64,000 nucleotides of DNA from Empedobacter falsenii (GTDB taxonomy: Bacteria > Bacteroidota > Bacteroidia > Flavobacteriales > Weeksellaceae). The notes under the pieces were generated by a model that worked only from the letters and a program-made list of their open reading frames with translations, had not been told where the DNA came from and did not search any database. The position numbers and the translations under genes are program-made. The DNA is taken from assembly GCF_013488205.1 (NCBI RefSeq), contig NZ_CP040908.1, positions 1,341,876-1,405,875 of the forward strand, read 5' to 3'. This document shows positions 27,018 through 36,157 of the stretch, piece by piece (position 1 is the stretch's first letter; each line of letters opens with the position of its first letter).

Positions 27018-28295
27018 TTATTTTTCAACTACAATTTTTCCATCTTTTATGACTGTTTTTACTTTTTGAAGATCTGCAATTTGTTTTAGCGGATTACCAT
27101 CAACAAGAATAACATCTGCAATTTTACCTGGTTCCAGAGTTCCTAAATTTTTTGCTCCCAAAGCTTTTCCGCCTTCTTTTGTTGCAGATAAAAGAATTGT
27201 TTTATTGTCAATTCCTTGACCAGTCATTACTCCTGTAACCATAGGTACTACTTCTGTTGGAGGAATTCCTGGAACATCAGAAGTGAATAATGGAACTGCT
27301 CCTGCTTTCAACATTACTTGGACGTTATTTTGCATAATATCATAATCATTTCTGTCTTTTGGAGTTGCAAAACCAAGTTTCATATAACGTTGCATAAAGC
27401 CAAGTGTAATTGCAATTGGAATTTTCTTTTCTCCAATTACTTTCAAATATTTTCCATCAACATCTTTTGTTTTTGCTGGAGGATGAATAAATACATCTAC
27501 GCCAGCAGCTACCATATTAGGAACATCTTTTGCATCAGCATTATGAACAAACACTTTTAAATTATTTTTGTGTGCTTCATCAACAATAGCAGTTAAGACT
27601 TCTTTGTTGAATTTGGTTTGATTTGTTACACCATCATAAACAACAACATCAGCTTTTTGTTTTACTAATTTTTGAACAGATTTACGTGCTTCTTCAGGAT
27701 TTTCAATTGGTAATCTTACATGTTCGTTACACCATTTTAAATCTTCTCCTTCTAGTCCAGCACATGCGTAATAATCACCAGATTTAAGTAAAACAGGACC
27801 AGCAGCAAAAACACGAGGTCCGCTAATTTCTCCTTTTGCAACTTTTTCTCTAACATTATAAATATATGGTTCAAAATCTATTGGAGAAAGTATAGATGTT
27901 ATTCCTTGTTCTAAATGACCTTTTAAACGTTTAGTTAATTCATTTTCAATAAATTTATTTGCTTGAGCATCATTTGTTGCAGGCATTTTTGGAGGCATGT
28001 CATACATATTCCAGAATAAATGTAAATGTGAATTAATAAGTCCAGGCATAACAAACTTACCTCCTGCATCAATAGTTTTTGTAGCTTTTACATCAGTTAT
28101 TTCACCTTTTTGTACTGCTACTATTTTTCCACCTTTGATAGTTACGCTTGCATTAGAAATAGGATCAATTCCTGTTGCATCAAAAACAGTTGCGTTTTTA
28201 ATTAATAAATCTACTTTTGTTTTTTCTTTTTTACAAGCAATTAAAAGGGCTGCTGCAATAGCAATTAAAAAGCATTGTTTAAATAGTCTAATCAT
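27018..28295 (-). CDS. Amidohydrolase-family lipoprotein
   Basis: Start at 28295 gives 425 residues with a signal peptide and lipobox LIAC (MIRLFKQ...), so it is an exported lipoprotein; the upstream Met would bury the signal. Metal motif NSHLHLFWN (HxH), a histidine in VFVHNADAK, FIHPPAKTKD and a C-terminal TSDVPG Asp follow the imidazolonepropionase/prolidase-like amidohydrolase order. The closing GTLEPGKIADVILVDGNPL is typical. It would hydrolyse an amide or cyclic amide in the periplasm; the substrate is unknown. It lies 22 bases after the DsbA-like gene. Confidence 0.75.
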   Translation of the reverse strand: MIRLFKQCFLIAIAAALLIACKKEKTKVDLLIKNATVFDATGIDPISNASVTIKGGKIVAVQKGEITDVKATKTIDAGGKFVMPGLINSHLHLFWNMYDMPPKMPATNDAQANKFIENELTKRLKGHLEQGITSILSPIDFEPYIYNVREKVAKGEISGPRVFAAGPVLLKSGDYYACAGLEGEDLKWCNEHVRLPIENPEEARKSVQKLVKQKADVVVYDGVTNQTKFNKEVLTAIVDEAHKNNLKVFVHNADAKDVPNMVAAGVDVFIHPPAKTKDVDGKYLKVIGEKKIPIAITLGFMQRYMKLGFATPKDRNDYDIMQNNVQVMLKAGAVPLFTSDVPGIPPTEVVPMVTGVMTGQGIDNKTILLSATKEGGKALGAKNLGTLEPGKIADVILVDGNPLKQIADLQKVKTVIKDGKIVVEK

Positions 28296-28317
28296 AATTT
28301 TATTGTTTAAGTTGTTT

Positions 28318-29025
28318 TTAGTCGCATTGACCATCTATAGAACATGATTGCCCATTTTGTATATCTAAGTTTGTTTTAGTTTGATTTAATTTCCATTCTT
28401 CAAATGCCTTTTCAATAGTGTTTGAAAATACATCCGAGGGTTGTGCTCCGGAAATACCGTACTTCCTATCAAGTACAAAAAAAGGAACTCCTGTTACACC
28501 TAATTGAATTGCTTCGTTAATATCATTTTTTACTTGATATGCATATATATCATCAGTAAAAGCTGCCGAAATTTCGTTTTCCTCTAAGCCGATTTCTTTA
28601 GCCAATTGTATTAAAGTATCTGTATCTGATACATTTTTCCCTTCTGTAAAAAATGCTTTGAAAAGTCTTTCTTCCATTTGAGATCCTTTTGCTTTACTTT
28701 TAGCAAATTGTATAAGACGATGTGCTTTAAAGGAATTGGTCATGATTGTTTTATCAAAATGATAGTCTAGACCTATTTGCTTAGCAGTAGTAGATACAGA
28801 GGCTAACATTTGATTTCCTTGCTCTTCGCTGACATTACGTTTTTTAGATAAATATCCTGCGTATGTATCGTTAACAACTTCGGGAATACTAGCATCCAAT
28901 TGATAACTTTTCCAAATAATTTCAATTTGGTCTTTATATTCTAAATTCTCTAAAGCTTTTTCTAAATTATGTTTTCCAATATAACAAAAAGGACACATTA
29001 CATCGCTCCAAATTTCTATTTTCAT
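28318..29025 (-). CDS. DsbA-family oxidoreductase, FrnE-like
   Basis: A 235-residue cytoplasmic thioredoxin-fold protein (no signal peptide). The N-terminus EIWSDVMCPFCYIGK has the CxxC active site (CPFC) of the FrnE branch of DsbA, and GVTGVPFFVLDRKYGISGAQP is the cis-Pro region. FrnE proteins are linked to polyketide pathways or to oxidative stress resistance. An extra C-terminal CSIDGQC pair may be a second redox site. It follows the nitroreductase by a 180-base gap and precedes the amidohydrolase. Confidence 0.85.
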   Translation of the reverse strand: MKIEIWSDVMCPFCYIGKHNLEKALENLEYKDQIEIIWKSYQLDASIPEVVNDTYAGYLSKKRNVSEEQGNQMLASVSTTAKQIGLDYHFDKTIMTNSFKAHRLIQFAKSKAKGSQMEERLFKAFFTEGKNVSDTDTLIQLAKEIGLEENEISAAFTDDIYAYQVKNDINEAIQLGVTGVPFFVLDRKYGISGAQPSDVFSNTIEKAFEEWKLNQTKTNLDIQNGQSCSIDGQCD

Positions 29026-29205
29026 ATTTGATTAGTTTTTTGTTGAAACAGATCATTATCAGAAATCCTATCTTTTAAGTTGTCTTAATGAGTATGATGC
29101 TATTTAGCGAAATAACAGTTTTTCTCTTAAGCTGTCTTTTAATAACATAGGTAATCTATTTTGAAATGAGTTTTGTTAATACAGAATTTGTAAAAAAATA
29201 TTCTA

Positions 29206-29838
29206 TTACTTAATTTCTGTAATAAACTCTTCTTTAGGTTGACGAACTTTTTTTAATGGAAATAACCAATCCTCTTCTATTTGTCTTTTGCCTAGAGCTA
29301 AAAGAACAACTGATCTTAATCCTTTTTCCTTTAATTTCAAAAATTCATCTATTCCTTCTTTACTAAATCCTTCCATTGGCGTAGCATCTACTCCTAGTTC
29401 TGCTGCTGCGGCAATTGCCATTCCAAAAGATATATGTGCTTGTTTAGCAGTGTGATGGTACTGTTCTTCTTCAGAAAATGTACTGAATAACTGTTTTAGA
29501 CCTTCTACTGTGTCTGCTGTTTTTTCATTAGAAATACCTCGTTCTGAATTTGTATAATTATATACTTCATCAACTTTTTTATCTGGAATTGTTGCCCAAG
29601 ATGTAAAAACAATCAAATGTGATGATTCTACAATTTGAGGTTGATTAAATGCTATTGGTTGAATTTGTTTTTTTACTTCAGGATTACTAATTACAAACAA
29701 ATGTACTGGTTGTAATCCTGCAGATGTTGGAGCTAAACGCGCTGCTTCAATAATTTTATTTACTGTATCATCATCTAATTTTTCTCCTGTCATACGTTTT
29801 GTAGCGTATCTCCAGTTTAGCGCTTCTAATAATTTCAT
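29206..29838 (-). CDS. NAD(P)H-dependent nitroreductase
   Basis: A 210-residue FMN nitroreductase of the NfsB/YdgI group. NWRYATKRMTGEKLDDD is the family start, where the RxxxR segment binds the FMN phosphate. APTSAGLQPVHLFVI and IAAAAELGVDATPMEGF are the usual FMN-binding and GxDxxPM-type motifs. It reduces nitro compounds or quinones by two-electron transfer. It stands in a run with an NmrA-like reductase and a YCII protein, suggesting an electrophile-detoxification set. Confidence 0.85.
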   Translation of the reverse strand: MKLLEALNWRYATKRMTGEKLDDDTVNKIIEAARLAPTSAGLQPVHLFVISNPEVKKQIQPIAFNQPQIVESSHLIVFTSWATIPDKKVDEVYNYTNSERGISNEKTADTVEGLKQLFSTFSEEEQYHHTAKQAHISFGMAIAAAAELGVDATPMEGFSKEGIDEFLKLKEKGLRSVVLLALGKRQIEEDWLFPLKKVRQPKEEFITEIK

Positions 29839-29868
29839 TTAAATATTAAGGGTATTAAATTGGTTTGA

Positions 29869-30348
29869 TTATTTTAATTTATCTAATTTTCTATAAGCAT
29901 TGAATAAATAGTAAATGGTAGCTAGTTCAAATATCATTCTAAATGCATTTGATACATTCCATATTTTTCCATAAAAACTTCCTTTTTCTGGATTCGCATA
30001 AAATCCTGAACCAAACATTTTTGATAATACAAAACCGACTATTAATGATGTAAGTATGGTAACTATTAGAGCTAAAATACTTGCCATTCTGTATTCGCGT
30101 TTTACACTATTAATTTTATTTAAAAATGTTAAAATCCAAATTGAGATTCCTGCAATTAATGTCATCGGTATAAAATATAGAGTTGGACTAGAATTGACAA
30201 AAAACATATTTAAGTGCTTCAGATGATTAGGATCTTCAATAATCCAATTAGGGCCAAAAACTATAGCTTCATATAGATTGCCAAAAAACCAATAGGCAAT
30301 ACCAAATATGGCAAATAGAGTCCAATTTTTTTGTTTCTTCAAGTTCAT
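29869..30348 (-). CDS. Four-helix membrane protein, DUF1772-like
   Basis: A 159-residue protein with four membrane helices (about 10-30, 55-75, 90-110, 135-152). A conserved-looking NxYExxxFGPNW stretch follows the first helix. The topology and the N-terminal motif resemble DUF1772 family members, whose function is unknown. It is located between the YCII gene and the nitroreductase and is likely co-transcribed with them. Confidence 0.6.
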   Translation of the reverse strand: MNLKKQKNWTLFAIFGIAYWFFGNLYEAIVFGPNWIIEDPNHLKHLNMFFVNSSPTLYFIPMTLIAGISIWILTFLNKINSVKREYRMASILALIVTILTSLIVGFVLSKMFGSGFYANPEKGSFYGKIWNVSNAFRMIFELATIYYLFNAYRKLDKLK

Positions 30349-30362
30349 AAGGCTATCAAATA

Positions 30363-30707
30363 CTATCTTAGTAAGATTTCTCGTATTTCTACACTTCCTC
30401 CAGCGACTAGAATAGGATTGGTTGCTGCAATTTTTTTGGCAGCTTCTAAATCTTCTACTTCTATAATTAGAAATCCAGTTAAGAAATGTTCAACTTCTTT
30501 AAAAGGTCCTTCTTTTACAGAACCATCAGCAAAAATTGTAGTTGCCATTGGAGGAATGGGAGGCATAGTTCCTCCTAAGTTTTTGACAATTCCCTTTTCT
30601 TTAACGTCTTCTAACCATTTAGCTCTATCAGCTACTTCTCTTGGGTCTGTAAAAGCTCCAGGATCCATATTTGTATTGACTCTCAGTAATAAAACAAAGT
30701 TTTTCAT
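30363..30707 (-). CDS. YCII/DGPF-domain protein
   Basis: A 114-residue protein beginning MKNFVLLLRVN, with the DG.VKEGPFKEVEHFLTGF segment that corresponds to DGPF/YCII domains. YCII proteins form ferredoxin-like dimers with proposed enzymatic or ligand-binding roles; the true function is unknown. Five bases separate it from the NmrA-like gene, so the two are co-transcribed. Confidence 0.75.
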   Translation of the reverse strand: MKNFVLLLRVNTNMDPGAFTDPREVADRAKWLEDVKEKGIVKNLGGTMPPIPPMATTIFADGSVKEGPFKEVEHFLTGFLIIEVEDLEAAKKIAATNPILVAGGSVEIREILLR

Positions 30708-30711
30708 TTTT

Positions 30712-31572
30712 TTAAATTTTAAATAGTTCTTTTAAAAATTCTTCGATTGGAGCTGTAGGTCTTTCAAGTAGTTCTTCTAAGAATTTGTTTTCTATTTCGT
30801 ATTGATGTGTTTTAATATCAAATAGAGTTCCTGTGTTTAGGTATATAGCGAAATCTGGAAAACCTATTTGTTTTAAATTTTTTTCGAAATCATTTTCAGA
30901 AATATCATTATAATTTATTGTTTTTCCACTCAGATTAGACAATACATTTGCAATATCTTGATAGCTATATTCTTTATTTCCTACAATATCATAGGTTTTA
31001 TTTTCATGACCTTTTTGTAGTAACAGATTAGCAGTTCCTTCTCCCATTTCTCTACGAAGAACATAAGGAACTTTTCCATTCCCTCCAGGTAAATTTATAT
31101 TTTGATTTAACGCGTTTTCTCCTAATATTTGATTTAATGCATCCGCATACATTGTATTTCTCAAAATTGTATAGGTTAAACCACTTTTTTTAATATAATC
31201 TTCTGTTTGAAAATGACTTATCATTAAGTCTTTTACTCCTGAAGTTTGAATGTCCTTTATTGCTAGACCAGTATAAACAATATGTTTTACTCCTTGGTCC
31301 TTTGCTGCATCGATTACATTTTTATGTTGTTCGAAACGGTTTGAATCCATTGTAGAAATCAAAAGTAATTTTTCAATTCCATCAAAAGATTCTTTTAAAG
31401 ATTCTCTGTCGCTAAAGTTTGCTAATCTGGCTTGAAACCCTTTTGATGTTAGTTTGTTGACTCCTTCTTGATTACTTGATGTAACGACAAAAGTATCTTG
31501 TGTACTTTTTTTCAAAAGTTGATTAACTACACTAGATCCTAAATTGCCAGTCGCTCCTGTTATTAATATCAT
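30712..31572 (-). CDS. NmrA-like NAD(P)H-binding reductase (quinone oxidoreductase type)
   Basis: A 286-residue atypical SDR. MILITGATGNLGSSVVNQLL is the glycine-rich NAD(P)-binding start; YTGLA and a later TILRNTMYADALNQIL fit the QorB/YtfG branch. No catalytic YxxxK is obvious, as in that family. It probably reduces quinones or senses the cofactor ratio. It is first in the minus-strand run through YCII, DUF1772-like and nitroreductase genes. Confidence 0.75.
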   Translation of the reverse strand: MILITGATGNLGSSVVNQLLKKSTQDTFVVTSSNQEGVNKLTSKGFQARLANFSDRESLKESFDGIEKLLLISTMDSNRFEQHKNVIDAAKDQGVKHIVYTGLAIKDIQTSGVKDLMISHFQTEDYIKKSGLTYTILRNTMYADALNQILGENALNQNINLPGGNGKVPYVLRREMGEGTANLLLQKGHENKTYDIVGNKEYSYQDIANVLSNLSGKTINYNDISENDFEKNLKQIGFPDFAIYLNTGTLFDIKTHQYEIENKFLEELLERPTAPIEEFLKELFKI

Positions 31573-32056
31573 TTTGATTATTATTTCTATAATTTATATC
31601 CTTAAAAAATGAATTCGAATTTTTTGAACGATTTGTTCTATGATAGATAAATTCTACATCACTTTGAGATGTATTAACTACTGCTTCAGTACTTTATCGT
31701 TCTTAAAAATATTGTTTAATGATTTAGTGTAAAGAAATAAAATCCTTTAGAAATAGTTATTATTACTTTCATGGTAGATACCTGTTTCCATCGAGGGAAG
31801 TAATAATGAAATGATGTTTTGTATTTTATTGATTTATAGCGCTTTGATATTCTGTGGTTTTTTGTAGTTTACTTATAAATGCATTAAAAATATTTAAAAG
31901 GTAATAAACTACAGGAGATGATTTAGTATAATCAAATTTGTTTATTATTAGAAATCTTTAGAAAAAAGTGATTACACATAAGATTTACAATAGCTTATAA
32001 AAGCTGTAATTTTAGTAGAAGATAATAACAAATGTGTTATTGTGTATTTAAAAACA
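31573..32056. other. Non-coding interval
   Basis: About 480 AT-rich bases upstream of the NmrA-like gene. No open frame with coding character, tRNA or repeat array was seen. It presumably holds the promoter for the minus-strand detoxification run. Confidence 0.4.
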
Positions 32057-32086
32057 AAAAAGTCCTTATTTACATAAGGACTTTTT
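32057..32086. terminator. Terminator after cspA-like gene
   Basis: A 13-bp perfect stem (AAAAAGTCCTTAT and complement) with a 4-base loop and A/T-rich flanks on both sides, 29 bases past the cold-shock stop. Confidence 0.85.
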
Positions 32087-32114
32087 GATTTATAAGAAAT
32101 AATTATATGTTGAA

Positions 32115-32306
32115 TTATTTTCTTTTTACATTGACAGCCATAAGACCTTTTTTTCCTTTTTCAATATCAAAAGTAACTTGATCATTTTCAATTACTTTGT
32201 CAATTAATCCAGAAACATGTACAAAAACATCTTCACCTCCGTTTGCGTTAGAGATAAAACCAAAACCTTTTGATTCGTTGAAGAATTTTACTGTTCCTTC
32301 TTGCAT
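32115..32306 (-). CDS. cspA: Cold-shock protein, CspA family
   Basis: A 63-residue single cold-shock domain. The RNP1 motif SKGFGFISN and RNP2 motif VFVHVSGL are intact. It binds single-stranded nucleic acid as an RNA chaperone. It lies 19 bases after a second, larger cold-shock-domain gene and shares a strong terminator, so the two form one operon. The long A/T-rich leader upstream of the pair could be a cold-responsive 5' UTR. Confidence 0.92.
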   Translation of the reverse strand: MQEGTVKFFNESKGFGFISNANGGEDVFVHVSGLIDKVIENDQVTFDIEKGKKGLMAVNVKRK

Positions 32307-32325
32307 AGTTGTATATTTAATTAAT

Positions 32326-32751
32326 TTATTTTTTTGATATTTGAATTGCTCTGAATCCTTTTTCAGACATTTCTTTTTTGAACTGCACTTGATCTCCTAC
32401 TTTAAGTAATTCTTTTGATTCTTTGAAGTGGAAGAAGATTTTATCGTTAGAAGTTGGTACTTTAATAAAACCAAACCCTTTTGAATCGTTGTAGATATCA
32501 ACCATACCTTCTATAAAAACATCTTTGTTATCAGATTCTAATCTTTTATTATTCAGCAAATCGGCTTCTTTGTCTTGTAAATGAGGTGGTACATCTGTAA
32601 AATTACCAAGTACATCAACATAGACAATCATATCTTCTAATGATTTTCCTTTGTTGTTATTCTCTTTTCTGTTCTCTCTTTTGTTTAATTTCTCTAATTT
32701 TTTTAAAGCTTTCTTTTTGCTATTTTCTTTTTTAGATGTAGAATCTGCCAT
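32326..32751 (-). CDS. Cold-shock-domain protein with basic N-terminal extension
   Basis: A 141-residue protein. Residues 1-45 are Lys/Asn/Glu-rich and probably disordered. A middle segment (MIVYVDVLGNFTDVPP) precedes a C-terminal cold-shock domain with SKGFGFIKVP (RNP1) and IFFHFKES (RNP2). This arrangement is widespread in Flavobacteriia. It is likely to be an RNA chaperone whose basic tail adds nucleic-acid binding. It is first in an operon with the small CspA. Confidence 0.85.
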   Translation of the reverse strand: MADSTSKKENSKKKALKKLEKLNKRENRKENNNKGKSLEDMIVYVDVLGNFTDVPPHLQDKEADLLNNKRLESDNKDVFIEGMVDIYNDSKGFGFIKVPTSNDKIFFHFKESKELLKVGDQVQFKKEMSEKGFRAIQISKK

Positions 32752-33034
32752 AAATGTTTGTATAGATTTTTTATTATTAATACTGATAAAACCTAAGAAA
32801 ACATGAATTAATTATCCAACAACATTTATATTATAATGTAGTAAAACTTACAAGTATACGTTTTAGAAAACAGAAGTTAAAATTATATTGACTAGGTCAA
32901 TTAGTGAATTAAAAAAAGTAAAATAAAGAATACAATTGTAAACTATTAAGACAAAATATCTTCTTAAGTACGTTGCAAAGGTAATAAGTTTTAATGAATT
33001 AAATGGTATTAATTTCTAGAGAATTCTATATGAC
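32752..33034. other. Leader region of cold-shock operon
   Basis: About 280 AT-rich bases upstream of the two cold-shock genes with no coding frame. A long 5' untranslated region is common for csp genes and is a plausible content, but no defined structure was resolved by eye. Confidence 0.3.
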
Positions 33035-33066
33035 AAAAAAGTTCTAACCTAATTGTGATTAGAACT
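33035..33066 (-). terminator. Terminator after KAS III-like gene
   Basis: On the minus strand GTTCTAA and TTAGAAC arms with a partly paired interior are followed by a run of six Ts, about 30 bases past the stop. Confidence 0.7.
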
Positions 33067-33090
33067 TAGATATTATCATAATTGATATCG

Positions 33091-34149
33091 TTAAAATTGG
33101 TAAATAAATGTGTTTATATTCATACCTGCGCCAACAGAAGCAAATAATACCACATCGCCTTCATTTATTTGGTGATTTTCCAAATCATTATCCATAATCA
33201 TTTTCAAAAGAATTGGAATTGTTGCCACACTACTATTGCCAAGTTTATGAATATTCATTGGCATAATATTTTTTGGAACATCTTGATCATATAAACTATA
33301 AAAGCGTTTTACAATTGCTTCGTCCATTTTTTCATTGGCTTGATGAATCACTATTTTACTGATATCGTCAATATTATATGAGCTATCATCAACACATTTT
33401 TTCATTGCTAAAGGTACTTTGGATAAAGCAAACTCATAGATTTTTCGACCATACATTTTGATATATTTGGTATTCGGACATTTTTCTGAATTATATGATT
33501 TTCCAAAAAACAGATAATCTTTTTCTTCGTTTGCATAAGAGGCAGATAAATGAGCTTGTATTCCTTTATTGTTTGTAGAAGCTTCTAAAATAGCAGCACC
33601 AGCTCCATCTGCATATATCATTGTATCTCGGTCGTGTTCATCTACTACTCTCGAAAGAGTTTCAGCACCAATTACCAAACATCTTTTTGCTAATCCAGCT
33701 TTTATAAATGCATTGGCTTGTATAACACCTTCTACCCAACCTGGACAACCAAAAATAACATCGTAAGCAACACAATAAGGATTCTGAATTTTCAATAAAT
33801 TTTTTACTCTTGCAGCAAGACTTGGCACCATATCAGACTGAATAGTATCGTGTTTTACATCTCCAAAATTATGAGCGAATATAATATAATCAATAGTTTC
33901 TGCGTCGATATTTGCATTTGTGATGGCTGAAGCAGCTGCCATATAGCCTAAGTCTGATGTTACTTGATCTTTTCTGGCATATCGACGTTCTTCTATTCCT
34001 GTTATTTGCTTTAATTTATATGAAATAGTAGCATTATTTTGATCTAAAATTTCTCCTTGTTCATTAAAAAATTGATGTTCTTCAAAAAAAAGATTTGATA
34101 TTTTTTCAGTTGGAATATATTTTCCTATTCCTATAAAGTGATTTGTCAT
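33091..34149 (-). CDS. 3-oxoacyl-ACP synthase III family protein (KAS III-like)
   Basis: Start at 34149 (MTNHFIGIGKYIPTEKIS) gives 352 residues, the usual length; the upstream 14 codons run into the leader. The thiolase-fold triad is complete: Cys in IFGCPGWVEG, His in IVIHQAN, and Asn in KLGNSSV. It would start chain elongation with an acyl-CoA primer, or make a related condensation. It stands alone with its own terminator rather than in a fatty-acid operon, and its insertion-rich N-terminus differs from housekeeping FabH, so a specialised acyl substrate is likely. Confidence 0.8.
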   Translation of the reverse strand: MTNHFIGIGKYIPTEKISNLFFEEHQFFNEQGEILDQNNATISYKLKQITGIEERRYARKDQVTSDLGYMAAASAITNANIDAETIDYIIFAHNFGDVKHDTIQSDMVPSLAARVKNLLKIQNPYCVAYDVIFGCPGWVEGVIQANAFIKAGLAKRCLVIGAETLSRVVDEHDRDTMIYADGAGAAILEASTNNKGIQAHLSASYANEEKDYLFFGKSYNSEKCPNTKYIKMYGRKIYEFALSKVPLAMKKCVDDSSYNIDDISKIVIHQANEKMDEAIVKRFYSLYDQDVPKNIMPMNIHKLGNSSVATIPILLKMIMDNDLENHQINEGDVVLFASVGAGMNINTFIYQF

Positions 34150-34191
34150 ATATATATAGATAACAGAGTTAGAATCTGCTATCGGATACAA

Positions 34192-34370
34192 TCTCGGAAT
34201 AACTTTAAGAATTATTGCTATAAAGTTATATTTTTAACTTAAACTTTATGTTTATACCAAAATTATATTTTATAAAATATTAAATTAATAAATTTTATGA
34301 TCATTATTTTCAATATTATCTTGGAAGCTATATGCATAATAAGTCATATATGTTATTAATTTGGTTTTAT
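34192..34370. other. Non-coding interval before KAS III-like gene
   Basis: AT-rich sequence between the KAS III-like gene and a strong bidirectional terminator. It should contain the promoter of the KAS III-like gene. No other feature was seen. Confidence 0.3.
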
Positions 34371-34408
34371 AAAAATATAAGGTTAGATAATTCTAACCTT
34401 ATATTTTT
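34371..34408. terminator. Bidirectional terminator, surface-protein gene
   Basis: A 17-bp perfect stem (AAAAATATAAGGTTAGA and complement) with a TAAT loop lies 88 bases past the stop of the surface-protein gene. Confidence 0.85.
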
Positions 34409-34495
34409 ATAAGTATAGTTTGCTTTTGTTTTTAATTTTTACAATCTGTTTTGATAAAAAATTAAATCATCTAAAGCATAAAAAAGGTTAGTATT

Positions 34496-36157
34496 TTAGA
34501 TATCTCCTAATTTGAATACAACAAGTTGAGTTGAATTTTGTACTAAAGTCATTCCATTTGAACAGTTTCCAGAAGATCCTCTTCCTAGCTGAATAACCCA
34601 TGATGTTGTATTTGCAAGAGTTGTAACATAGGAAATTGTACCACCGTGATTAGTACCAAGACCACTAGCATCGGCTTTATGAGACGCAGTGCTATGAATT
34701 CTTTGAGTTCCTACTTCTTTAGGGAAATCAACTAAATAGGAACTAACTGTGCAGCTTCCTCCTACAAAAGCTTCATATATAAAGGTTATTTGGTAAATTC
34801 CAGGGGGAAATGTAATTGTTTCACTACTAGCATCAAAAGTTAAACCTTTAATTGCATTTTTTGTTAGCGACATCGGTACAGTTTTTTTAGCTCCTGCAGC
34901 AGTGTTATCCAAAAAATTACTTTGAGCCGTTAATAATGTAAAAATAGCAGGAGAAGGAATAGATAAATCGTTTGCTATTTTATCTGTTACTTGTACATTG
35001 TTATTACTATCAACAATTAAAATTTTTGAACCAATGTTAGACGCATTGCCAGTTGTTAAACCTGCTAATTTTAATGTATTTGTTCCGTCTGTGGTAATTG
35101 TGGTCGCTTCTGTTAATGTCCCGCCTAGTTTTATATCTCCAGCTGCTGTTTTACTCAGTCCATTTGTGACACCAACAGGAGTGAGAGTAGTCGTCTTTAC
35201 ATTATTATTTCCATCTATCATCAACATCTTAGATCCTGTAACAGCCATATCCCCACTTTGTAAACCTTCTATCCGTACAGGATCGATGTTACTGCTGCCT
35301 TTAATGTGAAGTTTATTATTTGGAGAAGAAGTACCTATTCCAATATTTCCCGAAGCACTAATCCGCATTCTTTCAATTAAATTACCTCCATTAGAGTTTC
35401 CGATATAAAAATCTTCTTCTAAACCTTTTGTATCTGATATTCCTGTACGAATAGATCCTAATGCCCAATTGGCACCTCCTGCAGTTGGACCATTGTTAGT
35501 AAAACCAAGTAATGATAAGTTTCCAATAGCTAATTCAGATATATTTCTTAGAGCCATAATTCCATATTGATTGCTTCCCGAATTTGCATCAATCAAATTG
35601 TATCTGCTCAATTTAGGATCTGTAGAAACAACATGAAGCTTCGTTTCGGGTGTTGTTGTTCCTATACCTATTTTGTGATTAGCTGCATCTACAGAAAAAG
35701 TAGGTCCATCTACAGAAAAACCATTGGCAACCGAAGAAGTGTACGCTAATGTATGATTTCCTTGAGTAACGATTCTATTTCCAGTAAGACTTCCGTCAGA
35801 ATTATATATATTTTTTGATAAATAAGGAGACCATTCAGTTCCATTGAAATAGTAATATCCTGAACTTGTTATATTGGTAACCTGTGATAAACTAGGTGTT
35901 ACTCCTGTTGGGATATCTGCTGTTGTAACATAGACTATAGCTCCTTCTTGATTAGTATTATAAGTCCCTGAATTTTTTGCTGCTAATTGCTGCTTTGTAA
36001 CTCTTGGAGGCAAAATACCGTCTTTAGATGTTGTAGCTAAACTAGCCACAACATCTAAAGTTGATTGAGGATTATCTGTATTAATTCCCACTTGCGAATA
36101 ACTAGTTTGTGTTGTCAGAAATCCAGTAAAGATGAAATAAAGTAGTTTATTTTTCAT
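34496..36157 (-). CDS. Secreted repeat-containing surface protein with C1q-like C-terminus
   Basis: A 553-residue protein with a signal peptide (ends QTSYS-Q). The sequence has recurring units of the form GIxTxxPxxxLxV (VGINTDNPQSTLDVV, IGIGTTTPETKLHVV, IGIGTSSPNNKLHIK), a hallmark of Bacteroidota surface/tail-fibre-like proteins. The C-terminal 120 residues (ITFPPGIYQITFIYEAF through QLVVFKLGDI) resemble a C1q/TNF-like jelly-roll. No T9SS sorting domain is evident. It is likely a surface-exposed or secreted trimeric fibre. Asn/Thr-rich composition is typical. It is monocistronic. Confidence 0.65.
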   Translation of the reverse strand: MKNKLLYFIFTGFLTTQTSYSQVGINTDNPQSTLDVVASLATTSKDGILPPRVTKQQLAAKNSGTYNTNQEGAIVYVTTADIPTGVTPSLSQVTNITSSGYYYFNGTEWSPYLSKNIYNSDGSLTGNRIVTQGNHTLAYTSSVANGFSVDGPTFSVDAANHKIGIGTTTPETKLHVVSTDPKLSRYNLIDANSGSNQYGIMALRNISELAIGNLSLLGFTNNGPTAGGANWALGSIRTGISDTKGLEEDFYIGNSNGGNLIERMRISASGNIGIGTSSPNNKLHIKGSSNIDPVRIEGLQSGDMAVTGSKMLMIDGNNNVKTTTLTPVGVTNGLSKTAAGDIKLGGTLTEATTITTDGTNTLKLAGLTTGNASNIGSKILIVDSNNNVQVTDKIANDLSIPSPAIFTLLTAQSNFLDNTAAGAKKTVPMSLTKNAIKGLTFDASSETITFPPGIYQITFIYEAFVGGSCTVSSYLVDFPKEVGTQRIHSTASHKADASGLGTNHGGTISYVTTLANTTSWVIQLGRGSSGNCSNGMTLVQNSTQLVVFKLGDI